Positions 34,103-41,979 of a stretch of 55,870 nucleotides of DNA are shown in pieces. The position numbers and the translations under genes were made by a program. The stretch covers positions 1 to 55,870 of IMG/VR virus record IMGVR_UViG_3300021961_000124. The stretch is one strand, 5' to 3'. The notes beneath the pieces are model-generated. The model did not search any database. It saw only the letters and a program-made list of their open reading frames with translations, and was not told where the DNA came from. Numbering within the stretch: the first letter of the stretch is position 1; the number at the start of each line of letters is the position of its first letter. This stretch comes from a virus.

Positions 34103-36136
34103 ATGGCAGGTGCAGCATACTACGACTTTTTTAGAAAAATTACTTTACAGCCTGATGGTGTGACGCTGGAGGCTGACAGTACTTCGGACACGCTAACAAT
34201 TACTGGCGGAAATGGTGTTGCGTTTAATCCCGATGCTATTACTGATAGTTTTGAAATTGATGTGAACTACCAAATATACGTTCCTATTGGATCGACTTCT
34301 ATTCATTTACAGGATGTAAATGCAAACACATCAGCAGTTTCGTTAACTCCTGGGTCTAATATTGTTATCAGCAGAATTTCTGATAACGAACTTGAAATTA
34401 TTGCTACAGTTGGCGGCGCAAGCAAAAGTATTTCTACTATAAGTGCTACAAATCCTGTTATTGTTACAACCACTTCTGATCATAGTTTTACAGAAGGTAC
34501 TGAAGTTACTATTACTGATGTTGTAGGTATGATAGAAGTTAACGGTAACGAATACTATATGGATATCCTTACCGGAAACACGTTTGCATTGTACTCTGAT
34601 CCAAGTCTAACAGTCCCAGTTGACGGGACCACATTTACACCTTACAGTACAGGCGGTGTTGCAACTGCTGACTATACCTCTGCTAAAGCAATTAGTGCAT
34701 TAGTAGACGTAACACTAACTTCACCAGTAGAAAATCAGATTCTAATATACGAAGGCGGTGAATGGGTAAACTCAAGTACCTTTACTGGTAATGTAATTGG
34801 CAATGCTTCTTCAGCAACTACAGCAACTACAGCAACTACAGCAACTACAGCAACTACACTAGTAACTGCTCGTACAATTAGTTTAACAGGTGATGTTACT
34901 GGTAGTGTAAGTTTTAATGGTGGCGCAGATGTTTCTATCGCAGCAACAATTGCTGCTAATAGCGTGGCACTGGGCACTGACACAACGGGTAACTATGTTG
35001 CCGCAGGTGCTACAAGTGGTAACGGTATTAGTGGTAGCGTAAGCAGTGAAGGCGGAACATTTACAGTTACATCAAATGCAACTAACGCAAACACTGCTTC
35101 AACTATTGTTTTCCGCGATGCAAGCGGTAACTTTAGTGCTGGCACAATTACTGCTTCACTTAACGGTAATGTAACAGGCAATGTAACAGGCGACCTAAAA
35201 GGATCAGTATTTGGTGACGACTCAACTACTATTGTTGATGGTGTTAATGGCGGAGTATATGCTACCGCTCTTAGAACAAGCGAAACTGCTATTGCTCTTG
35301 GATATCTTGCAGGAGATATAAACCAGGCTGATAGAGCAATTGCCATTGGTAAACTAGCAGGTTGGTCAGATCAAGGTTTAGCCAGTATTGCTATTGGAGA
35401 GACAGCAGGTAATACCACACAAGGGGAAACTGCTATCGCAATAGGTTATCAGGCAGGCAATGCTAATCAAGCTGATAGCACCATTGCTATAGGTTATCAG
35501 GCAGGACAAACTTACCAGAGCCAGTATGGTATAGCTATAGGTGCAGGTGCAGGCAAGGAAAGCCAACAGCAAGATGCTATTGCTATTGGACGCAACGCAG
35601 GCCGTATAGGTTGGGGTATAGGTGCGGGAAGTGATACAATTGCTATCGGTGGACTTGCAGGATATCAGTCACAGGCACAGTACGCTATTGCAATTGGTTA
35701 TACTGCCGGTCGTGGCGGTCAAGGACAAGACGCTATTGCTATAGGGCGTTTTGCAGGATTTGATGGAACTATCTCAGCACAATTACCTAACAGTATTGTA
35801 ATAAATGCAACAGGCAATTACCTGCCGTCGAGCAGCTATTCAGGATTGTTTATTGCACCTATTAATAATAGTGCTAGTGGTAATAATTTTTTAACGTATA
35901 ACACAATTACCAAAGAAATAAAACATACAAGCACACTAACTGGAGATTTGAATGGCAGTGTATTTGCAGATGATTCTACAGTATTAGTTGACAGCGTTAA
36001 TGGAATAATAAATCTAGTAAATAGCACAACAGATAACTTAACAGAAGGTTCAACTAACCTTTACTATACAGATGCAAGAGCACAGACTGCTACAACTGGT
36101 AGAGCTATTGCAATGTCAATGATTTTTGGAGGATAA
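34103..36136 (+). CDS. Tail-fibre protein with YadA-like AIAIG repeats
   Basis: 677 aa, first gene of the plus-strand fibre block. N-terminal half is beta-rich with LEADSTSDTLTITGGNGVAF. Near residue 237-252 a run of five ATT units is encoded by perfect DNA repeats. Residues ~390-580 hold at least eight copies of AIAIGxxAGxxxQG-type repeats (AIAIGYQAGNANQADSTIAI), the trimeric YadA/Hia head fold. Ends with LYYTDARAQTATTGRAIAMS, common in fibres of marine phages. DDSTVLVDSVNG links it to the 1314-aa fibre. Confidence 0.82.
   Translation: MAGAAYYDFFRKITLQPDGVTLEADSTSDTLTITGGNGVAFNPDAITDSFEIDVNYQIYVPIGSTSIHLQDVNANTSAVSLTPGSNIVISRISDNELEIIATVGGASKSISTISATNPVIVTTTSDHSFTEGTEVTITDVVGMIEVNGNEYYMDILTGNTFALYSDPSLTVPVDGTTFTPYSTGGVATADYTSAKAISALVDVTLTSPVENQILIYEGGEWVNSSTFTGNVIGNASSATTATTATTATTATTLVTARTISLTGDVTGSVSFNGGADVSIAATIAANSVALGTDTTGNYVAAGATSGNGISGSVSSEGGTFTVTSNATNANTASTIVFRDASGNFSAGTITASLNGNVTGNVTGDLKGSVFGDDSTTIVDGVNGGVYATALRTSETAIALGYLAGDINQADRAIAIGKLAGWSDQGLASIAIGETAGNTTQGETAIAIGYQAGNANQADSTIAIGYQAGQTYQSQYGIAIGAGAGKESQQQDAIAIGRNAGRIGWGIGAGSDTIAIGGLAGYQSQAQYAIAIGYTAGRGGQGQDAIAIGRFAGFDGTISAQLPNSIVINATGNYLPSSSYSGLFIAPINNSASGNNFLTYNTITKEIKHTSTLTGDLNGSVFADDSTVLVDSVNGIINLVNSTTDNLTEGSTNLYYTDARAQTATTGRAIAMSMIFGG
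34813..34857 (+). repeat. Five perfect tandem copies of a 9-base unit
   Basis: AGCAACTAC repeated five times head to tail inside the fibre gene, coding for an ATT tripeptide repeat. Because the unit is a multiple of three, copy-number changes would alter fibre length without frameshift. Confidence 0.9.
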
Positions 36137-36137
36137 A

Positions 36138-36497
36138 ATGGCAGCACCAAATATAGTAGGTGTAACAACGATTACAGCAAAAACAGCTGGTCAAGCAGTT
36201 ACTACTTCTCCTACGGCTATTGTAACTAATGCTAGCGGTAGCGGAGAAGTATATAAAATTAACACACTAATTGCTGGTAATGTAACAGGTAGTGCTCAAA
36301 CAATAAGTGTTCAAGTTTTTAAAAACCAAGCAACACAATATAGAATAGCAACCGCTGTTTCTGTACCAGGGAATTCAACTATTGTTATACTTGCTAAAGA
36401 CAGTTCAATTTACTTAGAAGAAAATGATAGCTTGAGAATTTCCGCAGGCAATGCAAGTGCATTAGAAGCTGTTTGTAGTTACGAAGTGATCAGCTAA
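36138..36497 (+). CDS. Small virion-type protein of the fibre block
   Basis: 119 aa, start MAAPNIVGVTTITAKTAGQA with an ideal GGAGG upstream. All-beta composition rich in Thr/Ser/Val (VPGNSTIVILAKDSSIYLEE), ending SLRISAGNASALEAVCSYEV, the pattern of small phage decoration or fibre-tip proteins. Located directly after the 677-aa fibre (one base gap). No named homologue. Confidence 0.65.
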   Translation: MAAPNIVGVTTITAKTAGQAVTTSPTAIVTNASGSGEVYKINTLIAGNVTGSAQTISVQVFKNQATQYRIATAVSVPGNSTIVILAKDSSIYLEENDSLRISAGNASALEAVCSYEVIS

Positions 36498-36498
36498 T

Positions 36499-37047
36499 AT
36501 GTTTAGATGGCGAAACGGAGGAGTAAGAGGAGCAAAAATAGGAACGTCTTCTCGTATACTATCTGCTGACCAACCCCGTGGCCGTGGCAATGGCGGAATT
36601 ATTGGTAATCGTCGAATAGATAGCAACCTAGATAACAATGTTAACAAAACCAGCGGCATTTGGGACATTGACGGTATAACACTTGTTAGTCATAACGTTA
36701 CTACTACTGAAACTGTAGATAATTCTTATTATGAATATCCTCCACCTTATGAAGATTTTGCGGAAACTAGCAGAAGTTATCTAGGTGGCGGATATAGATG
36801 GTTTCCGGGTGCTGATGCTACGAATTGCGGAATGCCAACATGGCCGGATGGTGATATGGGTGGACATAGTGGTAGTAATTTACAAAGGACATGGACTCAA
36901 GTAGGGAGCGTAAATTGCTCTGGTTGGATATTTGACGTATATCAAGTAAACGGCTATTATTACACAGTTTATCCTGCTCCAATCTATCACGAAGTCATTG
37001 AAAATATTCAAGTAACGAATACATACAGTGTATGGAATTATTTTTAA
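36499..37047 (+). CDS. Gly/Tyr/Trp-rich fibre-block protein
   Basis: 182 aa. Basic, Gly/Arg-rich N-terminus (MFRWRNGGVRGAKIGTSSRI) followed by an aromatic C-terminal half (YYEYPPPYEDFAETSRSYLG, WIFDVYQVNGYYYTVYP). No signal peptide or enzymatic motif. It could be a fibre tip or receptor-binding subunit, judged only by composition and location one base after the previous gene. Confidence 0.55.
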   Translation: MFRWRNGGVRGAKIGTSSRILSADQPRGRGNGGIIGNRRIDSNLDNNVNKTSGIWDIDGITLVSHNVTTTETVDNSYYEYPPPYEDFAETSRSYLGGGYRWFPGADATNCGMPTWPDGDMGGHSGSNLQRTWTQVGSVNCSGWIFDVYQVNGYYYTVYPAPIYHEVIENIQVTNTYSVWNYF

Positions 37048-37063
37048 AAATAGGATTAATATT

Positions 37064-37453
37064 ATGGCACTAGCATTTCAAATTGACGAATTTCAAACAA
37101 TACTTAAAAAAGCAGACGGAAAAATCTTACGATCCAATGCTAGACCTCCTATGAGCTTTGATTATGAGGTTTTAACATTTACCGAACAAGATAAAAGTCG
37201 ATTTTGGGCAGGTCAGCGATATAATCTAACTACTGACGAAATAGCTGAAGTACAGGCTTATGTTGACAGTGTTGAAGAGGACACTAACCTAACAGATCAC
37301 ATGACTGTGATTCATCAAGCTAAAAAAATACTTGCAGCAACTGACTGGTACGTTGTTAGGTTGTTAGAAACTGGAACTCCTGTTCCAGAGGACATATCTA
37401 ATATGAGAACACTTGCTCGAAAAAATATAAACGATGCAGAATCAAATATGTAA
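37064..37453 (+). CDS. Tail-assembly chaperone-like protein
   Basis: 129 aa from MALAFQIDEFQTILKKADGK, preceded by TAGGAT. The C-terminal part AATDWYVVRLLETGTPVPED then ISNMRTLARKNI fits the phage tail-assembly chaperone pattern (DW...R..E.G.pvP.....R..lR), commonly found after fibre genes. Predicted to help fold or attach the neighbouring fibres. Overlaps the halogenase start by 20 bases. Confidence 0.6.
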   Translation: MALAFQIDEFQTILKKADGKILRSNARPPMSFDYEVLTFTEQDKSRFWAGQRYNLTTDEIAEVQAYVDSVEEDTNLTDHMTVIHQAKKILAATDWYVVRLLETGTPVPEDISNMRTLARKNINDAESNM

Positions 37454-38885
37454 TGTAGTAATTGTTGGTGGCGGCACGGCCGGCTGGAGCACGGCTGCAT
37501 TACTGTCGTCTAATCCTAAAATTAATGTTACAGTAATAGAACCTAGTGACATTCCTACTATAGGAGTAGGCGAAAGTACTATACCTTATATTAACATAAT
37601 TCATCAAAAGATGAAGTTGTCAGTATTCAATACATCAGAATGGCTTAAAGAAGTTAACGGTACGTTAAAATTTAGTATTGAATTTGCGGATTACCACAAA
37701 CTAAATCATAAATGGATTCATCCGTTTACAAGCAACTTAACCCAAGATGACAACATAACTAATCTTACTTGTAGCAGTCAGCTTCCGTTGAATGTATATC
37801 AAGATCAACCTGACTTTGTTATAGACAATTATTCTTTTCCTAACTTGTGTAATCGTCAGTTCACTCACTACTACGACCAAGACAAATTTGTAATGACACC
37901 AACATCTGGCTATCATATTGATGCTGTTCGTTATGCTAATCTACTTAAAAGAGAAAGTCTTAAACGTGATAACTGCAATTGCCTAGATTTAAAAATTAGC
38001 AAAGTTGTAGTTGACGAGAACAACTATGTTAAAGAACTGCTAACAACATCTAACGATGCTATACATGCAGATTTGTTTATAGATTGCACTGGATTCAGTG
38101 CAATACTGTCTAATGCAGTTGGAAGCAAGTGGGATGATTCTTACAGTAAACGATTATTTGTTGATACAGCATTAGCAATACAGTTGCCATACATAGATGA
38201 AAAAACGCAAATGCGCAATACAACGTATTGCCATGCATTAGGATATGGATGGGTATGGAACGTTCCTTTGCAAAATCGTATCGGAACAGGCTATGTATAC
38301 AGTTCAAAATACACATCACAAGAAGCTGCTACTGAAGAATTTAAACAACACTTGCACAGCAAATACGGATATAACAAGGATGAACTAGAATTTAGAAAAG
38401 TTCCGTTCAATGTTGGTATGCGTCCCGAATCTTGGAAAAACAATGTAGTAGCTGTAGGTCTAAGCAGCTTCTTTTTAGAACCAATCGAAAGTACAGCAAT
38501 TGCACATCTGCAACATCAAGCAGTTACTATACTTAATATGTTAGAGTCAAATTGGATTTCAGTTGAAAATAAAAGAAAAAGGTTTAACAGTCTAAACAAA
38601 TCGAGTTTAGATGCTATAGCAAGTTATATTGAGCAGCACTATATCTTCTCTGATAGACAAGATACAGAATTTTGGAGGGCTTTTACTAGCCTAGAACTGA
38701 CTGATGCACAGAAACAAATTTTAAAAGCGTTCACGGACAGTGAAATAACTTTTAATGCACAGTATGCGAAAACACACTATGACGGGCATAGTTTATTTTC
38801 GCAAAGTAGCTATATGTTTCTGTTTTTAGGATACGATATTGCGCCTAATCAGACAACTGACCGGATTCGACAATATCTTTTCTAA
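37434..38885 (+). CDS. Flavin-dependent (tryptophan-type) halogenase
   Basis: 483 aa. FAD motif VVIVGGGTAGWSTAALL at residues 8-24, the GVGESTIP motif at about 44-51, the catalytic Lys79 (NGTLKFSIEF) at the same residue number as PrnA, the halogenase WxWxxP signature as WVWNVP (273-278), and Glu352 in LEPIEST. Uses FADH2, O2 and halide through HOCl to halogenate an aromatic or alkene-type substrate. A flavin reductase is not seen here. Phage halogenases exist (cyanophage VirX1 is characterised), so activity is plausible; the substrate is unknown. The 3' end overlaps a convergent gene. Confidence 0.9.
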   Translation: MQNQICNVVIVGGGTAGWSTAALLSSNPKINVTVIEPSDIPTIGVGESTIPYINIIHQKMKLSVFNTSEWLKEVNGTLKFSIEFADYHKLNHKWIHPFTSNLTQDDNITNLTCSSQLPLNVYQDQPDFVIDNYSFPNLCNRQFTHYYDQDKFVMTPTSGYHIDAVRYANLLKRESLKRDNCNCLDLKISKVVVDENNYVKELLTTSNDAIHADLFIDCTGFSAILSNAVGSKWDDSYSKRLFVDTALAIQLPYIDEKTQMRNTTYCHALGYGWVWNVPLQNRIGTGYVYSSKYTSQEAATEEFKQHLHSKYGYNKDELEFRKVPFNVGMRPESWKNNVVAVGLSSFFLEPIESTAIAHLQHQAVTILNMLESNWISVENKRKRFNSLNKSSLDAIASYIEQHYIFSDRQDTEFWRAFTSLELTDAQKQILKAFTDSEITFNAQYAKTHYDGHSLFSQSSYMFLFLGYDIAPNQTTDRIRQYLF

Positions 38886-39159
38886 TCTGTTCTATTTCTT
38901 TTTTTACTTCATTGAAGTTGGACATAGCACCATACATTACTTCAGTTATTTGTGCTATTTTATGTATAGCCCACCACCACCAAATAATTGCGGTAGTGAA
39001 CATAATTATAAACCCAATGGTTAATGCTCGTTCGTAACTGTTATTAAAATCAAAAAACCATATAAAAAATAAAACAGATAGTCCAACCAATGGTGCTACG
39101 GCTGCAAACCATGCCCAAATTTTAATTTCTTTAATTGCCTTGTTTCGAAAATTTAACAT
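38845..39159 (-). CDS. Two-span membrane protein
   Basis: 104 aa from MLNFRNKAIKEIKIWAWFAA. Two hydrophobic spans (IWAWFAAVAPLVGLSVLFFI and ALTIGFIIMFTTAIIWWWWA) are followed by a charged coiled-coil tail (FNEVKKEIEQIRKDIVESG). The size and topology would fit a holin or a membrane-associated accessory protein; no family match. Its end overlaps the halogenase end by 41 bases tail to tail. The start is chosen for GAGGGAG upstream and the late promoter. Confidence 0.6.
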   Translation of the reverse strand: MLNFRNKAIKEIKIWAWFAAVAPLVGLSVLFFIWFFDFNNSYERALTIGFIIMFTTAIIWWWWAIHKIAQITEVMYGAMSNFNEVKKEIEQIRKDIVESGQLSD

Positions 39160-39170
39160 GCCTGTATCTC

Positions 39171-39197
39171 CCTCTATAAGCAAATTATTTATAGAGG
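39171..39197 (-). promoter_or_regulatory. Late promoter overlapping a hairpin that covers the ribosome-binding site
   Basis: Exact TATAAATA on the minus strand (39186-39193) overlaps the upstream arm of the inverted repeat CCTCTATAA (39189-39197) / TTATAGAGG (39171-39179), 9 bp with a 9-base loop. The downstream arm runs into the GAGGGAG ribosome-binding site of the gene at 39159. Confidence 0.65.
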
Positions 39198-39230
39198 AAA
39201 AACGAGATATTAAATTATAGTTTTTTGGAT

Positions 39231-40349
39231 TTAGCTGGAAATCTGCCCGAAGTTTTTCCATTCGCCGGGCGTTCCGTCTTTTACACACACCCATCCAACG
39301 TAACCTGTTGGTTGTGGATGTATGTTCCAAACAATATCGCCTTTTTGGTAGCTGCCGCTGTTTGGAGCACGATCACCGACCTCTTGTTTCTTTCCTTGGA
39401 ACTTGACCGGACCTGCTGTTACAATATCACAATCTGGATTGTTTACATTAATACCTAGATTACCTTGGACTGTGGTCTTTGATCCTACATTTGCTCCAAT
39501 TGTGATATGACCTGATCCTGATATAGAAATTCTTGCAGTATTATCAGTTATAATTTCTAAATTGCTTGTGGTCCAGTTGCCTATTCTTGTTCCACGAATA
39601 GTCTCGTTATCGATTACAAATTCGCCATCAATGCTTGCAATACTTAATGCACCGTTTGGAGATTCTGTTCCAATGCCTATACGTTGATTTGTGCTTTCGT
39701 AGAAAACATGCTCATCGATTGTCAAATTGCCAGATGTTCTTAGGTTCCTAAGTGTTCCAACTGTTGTTAGATATGATGTTGTAACAGTTGGTCCAAGTTC
39801 TCCTGATCTTAGTACAGCATTCCCTCCGATAGCAAAGAACTTTTCTGTGTTTAGATCAATTGAATCTGAGCTCCAAAAGCGATCTGGATTGCCTCTGTAA
39901 ACTAGTTGTTTCACACCATCTGAAGCTCTCCAAACTAGTCCCTTATTGTATACAGAGTTACTTTGGTCTGGATGGAACTCAATCGGCGATGTTCTTTCTT
40001 GTCTTATATCCGCCGTTATTTCGTTAACGTGTAATTTTTTAGCAGTTATTTCACCTTTAACAAACAAACTTCCTGTAACGTTTGTGTCTCCTAGCAAGTT
40101 TTTAATGTTTATGTTGTCAGTATGTACACCTTTGTCGTTGATCAGTAACACTTGCTTGCTTGCATCGTCTTTGATGCCAACACTTGCAAAGTTAAGTATT
40201 TGTCCACCATTAATATGGTTTCCACTAAGTGTTCTATTTCTTATTTCGGGCATTTGTGGCTCGCGATTAGCAATGCTTTCTACTGCTTTGTAGAGAGCAT
40301 CCATACCCTGTCTAAGATTTAATAAGTCAATGTCTACTGAATCGCTCAT
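39231..40349 (-). CDS. Tail-fibre-like virion protein
   Basis: 372 aa. Fibre hallmarks are NRTLSGNHINGGQILNFASV, the INIKNLLGDTNVTGSLFVKG strand set, NQRIGIGTESPNGALSI and ISGSGHITIGANVGSKTTVQ then GNLGINVNNPDC, typical of phage fibres of the GIGT(T)sP type. The C-terminus (GDIVWNIHPQPTGYVGWVCV) is a Trp/Gly domain found at the tips of fibres and spikes. Expressed from a late promoter set in an inverted repeat. Confidence 0.75.
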   Translation of the reverse strand: MSDSVDIDLLNLRQGMDALYKAVESIANREPQMPEIRNRTLSGNHINGGQILNFASVGIKDDASKQVLLINDKGVHTDNINIKNLLGDTNVTGSLFVKGEITAKKLHVNEITADIRQERTSPIEFHPDQSNSVYNKGLVWRASDGVKQLVYRGNPDRFWSSDSIDLNTEKFFAIGGNAVLRSGELGPTVTTSYLTTVGTLRNLRTSGNLTIDEHVFYESTNQRIGIGTESPNGALSIASIDGEFVIDNETIRGTRIGNWTTSNLEIITDNTARISISGSGHITIGANVGSKTTVQGNLGINVNNPDCDIVTAGPVKFQGKKQEVGDRAPNSGSYQKGDIVWNIHPQPTGYVGWVCVKDGTPGEWKNFGQISS

Positions 40350-40350
40350 G

Positions 40351-40392
40351 AAAGGTTTCCTGTTTATTATTAGTATTTATCAGGAAACCTTT
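40351..40392 (-). promoter_or_regulatory. 12-bp inverted repeat enclosing a late promoter and sequestering a ribosome-binding site
   Basis: Arms AAAGGTTTCCTG (40381-40392 on the minus strand) and CAGGAAACCTTT (40351-40362), perfect, with an 18-base loop. The late promoter GATAAATA (40374-40381) is at the start of the loop. The downstream arm contains AGGAAA, the ribosome-binding site for the ATG at 40349; the upstream arm covers the last codons of the gene ending at 40380. Confidence 0.75.
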
Positions 40393-41660
40393 AGAAGGAT
40401 GGTATCTGCGTTAATGCGCCCGTTAAGTTTAGTGTCAGTTGTGTTAATTTCTTCCAAAAACTTGCGTAAAGCAACTTTTCCCGCTGCTTTAAAGTCTTTA
40501 ATCTGTACATCTGGTTTACGCAGGGTTTTTTGAATACTAAGTGTTTCATCGTATCCAATGATTGTAGTACCTTTAACACTAAGTCCAGTACCGTCTCGAG
40601 CCATGCCTTTAGGGTCAACATTGGCTGCAACATACTTGCCCAACTTTCGAGATTTTGTGTTAAACACCCAAAGCTCACTAGCCCCTACAATATCAATTGG
40701 ACTAATACTTGCAAGTTGATACTTGTCGTCTGCTTTAGCGTACTTGAGCTTTTCTACAAGTTTATCAGCACTACGTGGTTTAGCCTTGCGCGGCTTCCGT
40801 GTAGCCTTTGCTTGGTCGATAATGAAGTCAAGTGCAGACAGCAGACTTTCAATTGCTTCAGAATACTTTTTAATGTCTGCTTTTTTAAGATGTGCATAAC
40901 CCTCTTTTAGCTGTGCCCAAAGATCTGCTTCTTTCTCATCCATCTTAGCAAGTTGACCTGCTGTGGGATAACGTTCGAGTTCTTTAAAGTCGTCCAATTC
41001 GCTTTCATAAAAAGACTTCATTTTACGAGCATGGGCTTGTGTTACACCCTTTTTAGTAAAATGCTTTTTAAAGTCAAATCCTTTGGGATCAAATTTTTCT
41101 TTGTTAACAACAAATCCTTCTAACCAACTTTCAATGTCTTCACAAGCGTCTTGTGCTTGTTCTGTAATACGCTCTTGGATAGACGGAATATATTTGGTTG
41201 ACTTTTCTTTTTCTTCTTCCTGCTTTTCCTCTGCGATCAGACGTCCTTTCGTAATACACTCATCTAGTGACTTACGTACAAATTCCGTTGCAGGTTTTAG
41301 GTCTCCCATTGTGCCAGGAAGACTGTTCCAGTAGTCTGCATGTTTTGGATTAAGGTCTGGCATTCCTGCACGAAGCAGTTTGCAAGAAATAGCCAACGTG
41401 CTACTTGGGCCTTGTTTTTTGGCTGCTTCAATATCTTCTCTGCTGTAACCGTTTTCCTTCATCCAGCCATATACTTCTGGGGCAATGTCACTTGTCTTAA
41501 AGTTCTCATAAATGTCCTGACGATAGATGTGGACTTTGCGATGATAGGTTGCACCATCCCATTCTTCCCAACCTGTAAAGTCATACAGATTTTTCTTGTT
41601 TTTTGGAATGTATACTGCCCGTGTTTTTTTCTTACGCGGAGTCTTTATAGAAAGTGCCAT
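40380..41660 (-). CDS. Conserved phage protein of unknown function (426 aa)
   Basis: A highly charged, Lys/Glu-rich, largely helical soluble protein (MALSIKTPRKKKTRAVYIPK at the start; RLIAEEKQEEEKEKSTKYIP near 160). The last ~110 residues form a beta-rich unit (SELWVFNTKSRKLGKYVAAN, GTGLSVKGTTIIGYDETLSI). No signal, membrane segment or known catalytic motif. The consensus promoter just upstream suggests early or middle expression, unlike the late gene that follows. I do not recognise a function. Confidence 0.75.
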   Translation of the reverse strand: MALSIKTPRKKKTRAVYIPKNKKNLYDFTGWEEWDGATYHRKVHIYRQDIYENFKTSDIAPEVYGWMKENGYSREDIEAAKKQGPSSTLAISCKLLRAGMPDLNPKHADYWNSLPGTMGDLKPATEFVRKSLDECITKGRLIAEEKQEEEKEKSTKYIPSIQERITEQAQDACEDIESWLEGFVVNKEKFDPKGFDFKKHFTKKGVTQAHARKMKSFYESELDDFKELERYPTAGQLAKMDEKEADLWAQLKEGYAHLKKADIKKYSEAIESLLSALDFIIDQAKATRKPRKAKPRSADKLVEKLKYAKADDKYQLASISPIDIVGASELWVFNTKSRKLGKYVAANVDPKGMARDGTGLSVKGTTIIGYDETLSIQKTLRKPDVQIKDFKAAGKVALRKFLEEINTTDTKLNGRINADTILLKVS

Positions 41661-41692
41661 TTTGAATCCCTCTAAAGTTTGTCTATATTGTT

Positions 41693-41720
41693 ATTATATA
41701 GCCGTCTACAGATTTGTCAA
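41693..41720 (-). promoter_or_regulatory. Sigma70-like promoter of the 426-aa gene
   Basis: Minus strand TTGACA (41715-41720), 16-base spacer, TATAAT (41693-41698); AGAGGGA ribosome-binding site follows before the ATG at 41660. Confidence 0.75.
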
Positions 41721-41728
41721 GATAAATA
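41721..41728 (+). promoter_or_regulatory. Late-type promoter (GATAAATA) of the short plus-strand gene
   Basis: Plus-strand GATAAATA abutting the divergent -35 box, 25 bases before the ATG at 41753, with GAGGG between. Confidence 0.45.
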
Positions 41729-41752
41729 TTGATCTACAGAGGGCATTTTTCC

Positions 41753-41977
41753 ATGGCACGAAAAATTTTGGCAAAACCATTTATTCCACCAAATACTTGT
41801 CCCCATATAGACAGGATTTCGGATCTAGTAGACGAAATAGGAGAATGCGTTGACGACATTCGTTTGTTAGAGCAGCTAACCAACACAATAAAAGCAGAGC
41901 TAGAATATATACGAAGGTCAAACGAGCTACTACGGACAGCATCCAAATATTGGCACGATAAAGCTACCCGTTCTTAA
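41753..41977 (+). CDS. Short helical phage protein
   Basis: 74 aa, MARKILAKPFIPPNTCPHID start, then a long helix (EIGECVDDIRLLEQLTNTIK and AELEYIRRSNELLRTASKYW) likely to form a coiled coil. It is a lone plus-strand gene between two minus-strand genes. No function recognised; late expression suggested by the GATAAATA box. Confidence 0.6.
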   Translation: MARKILAKPFIPPNTCPHIDRISDLVDEIGECVDDIRLLEQLTNTIKAELEYIRRSNELLRTASKYWHDKATRS

Positions 41978-41979
41978 CT

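Noticed and set aside
34813-34857. Tandem repeat considered as a CRISPR array
   Set aside because: The 9-base units are contiguous with no spacers and in frame within a fibre gene. No CRISPR array was seen in the window.
34735-35346. Minus-strand hydrophobic ORFs within the plus-strand fibre gene
   Set aside because: They are shadows of AIAIG/ATT repeats; their apparent membrane segments result from the repeat codons.
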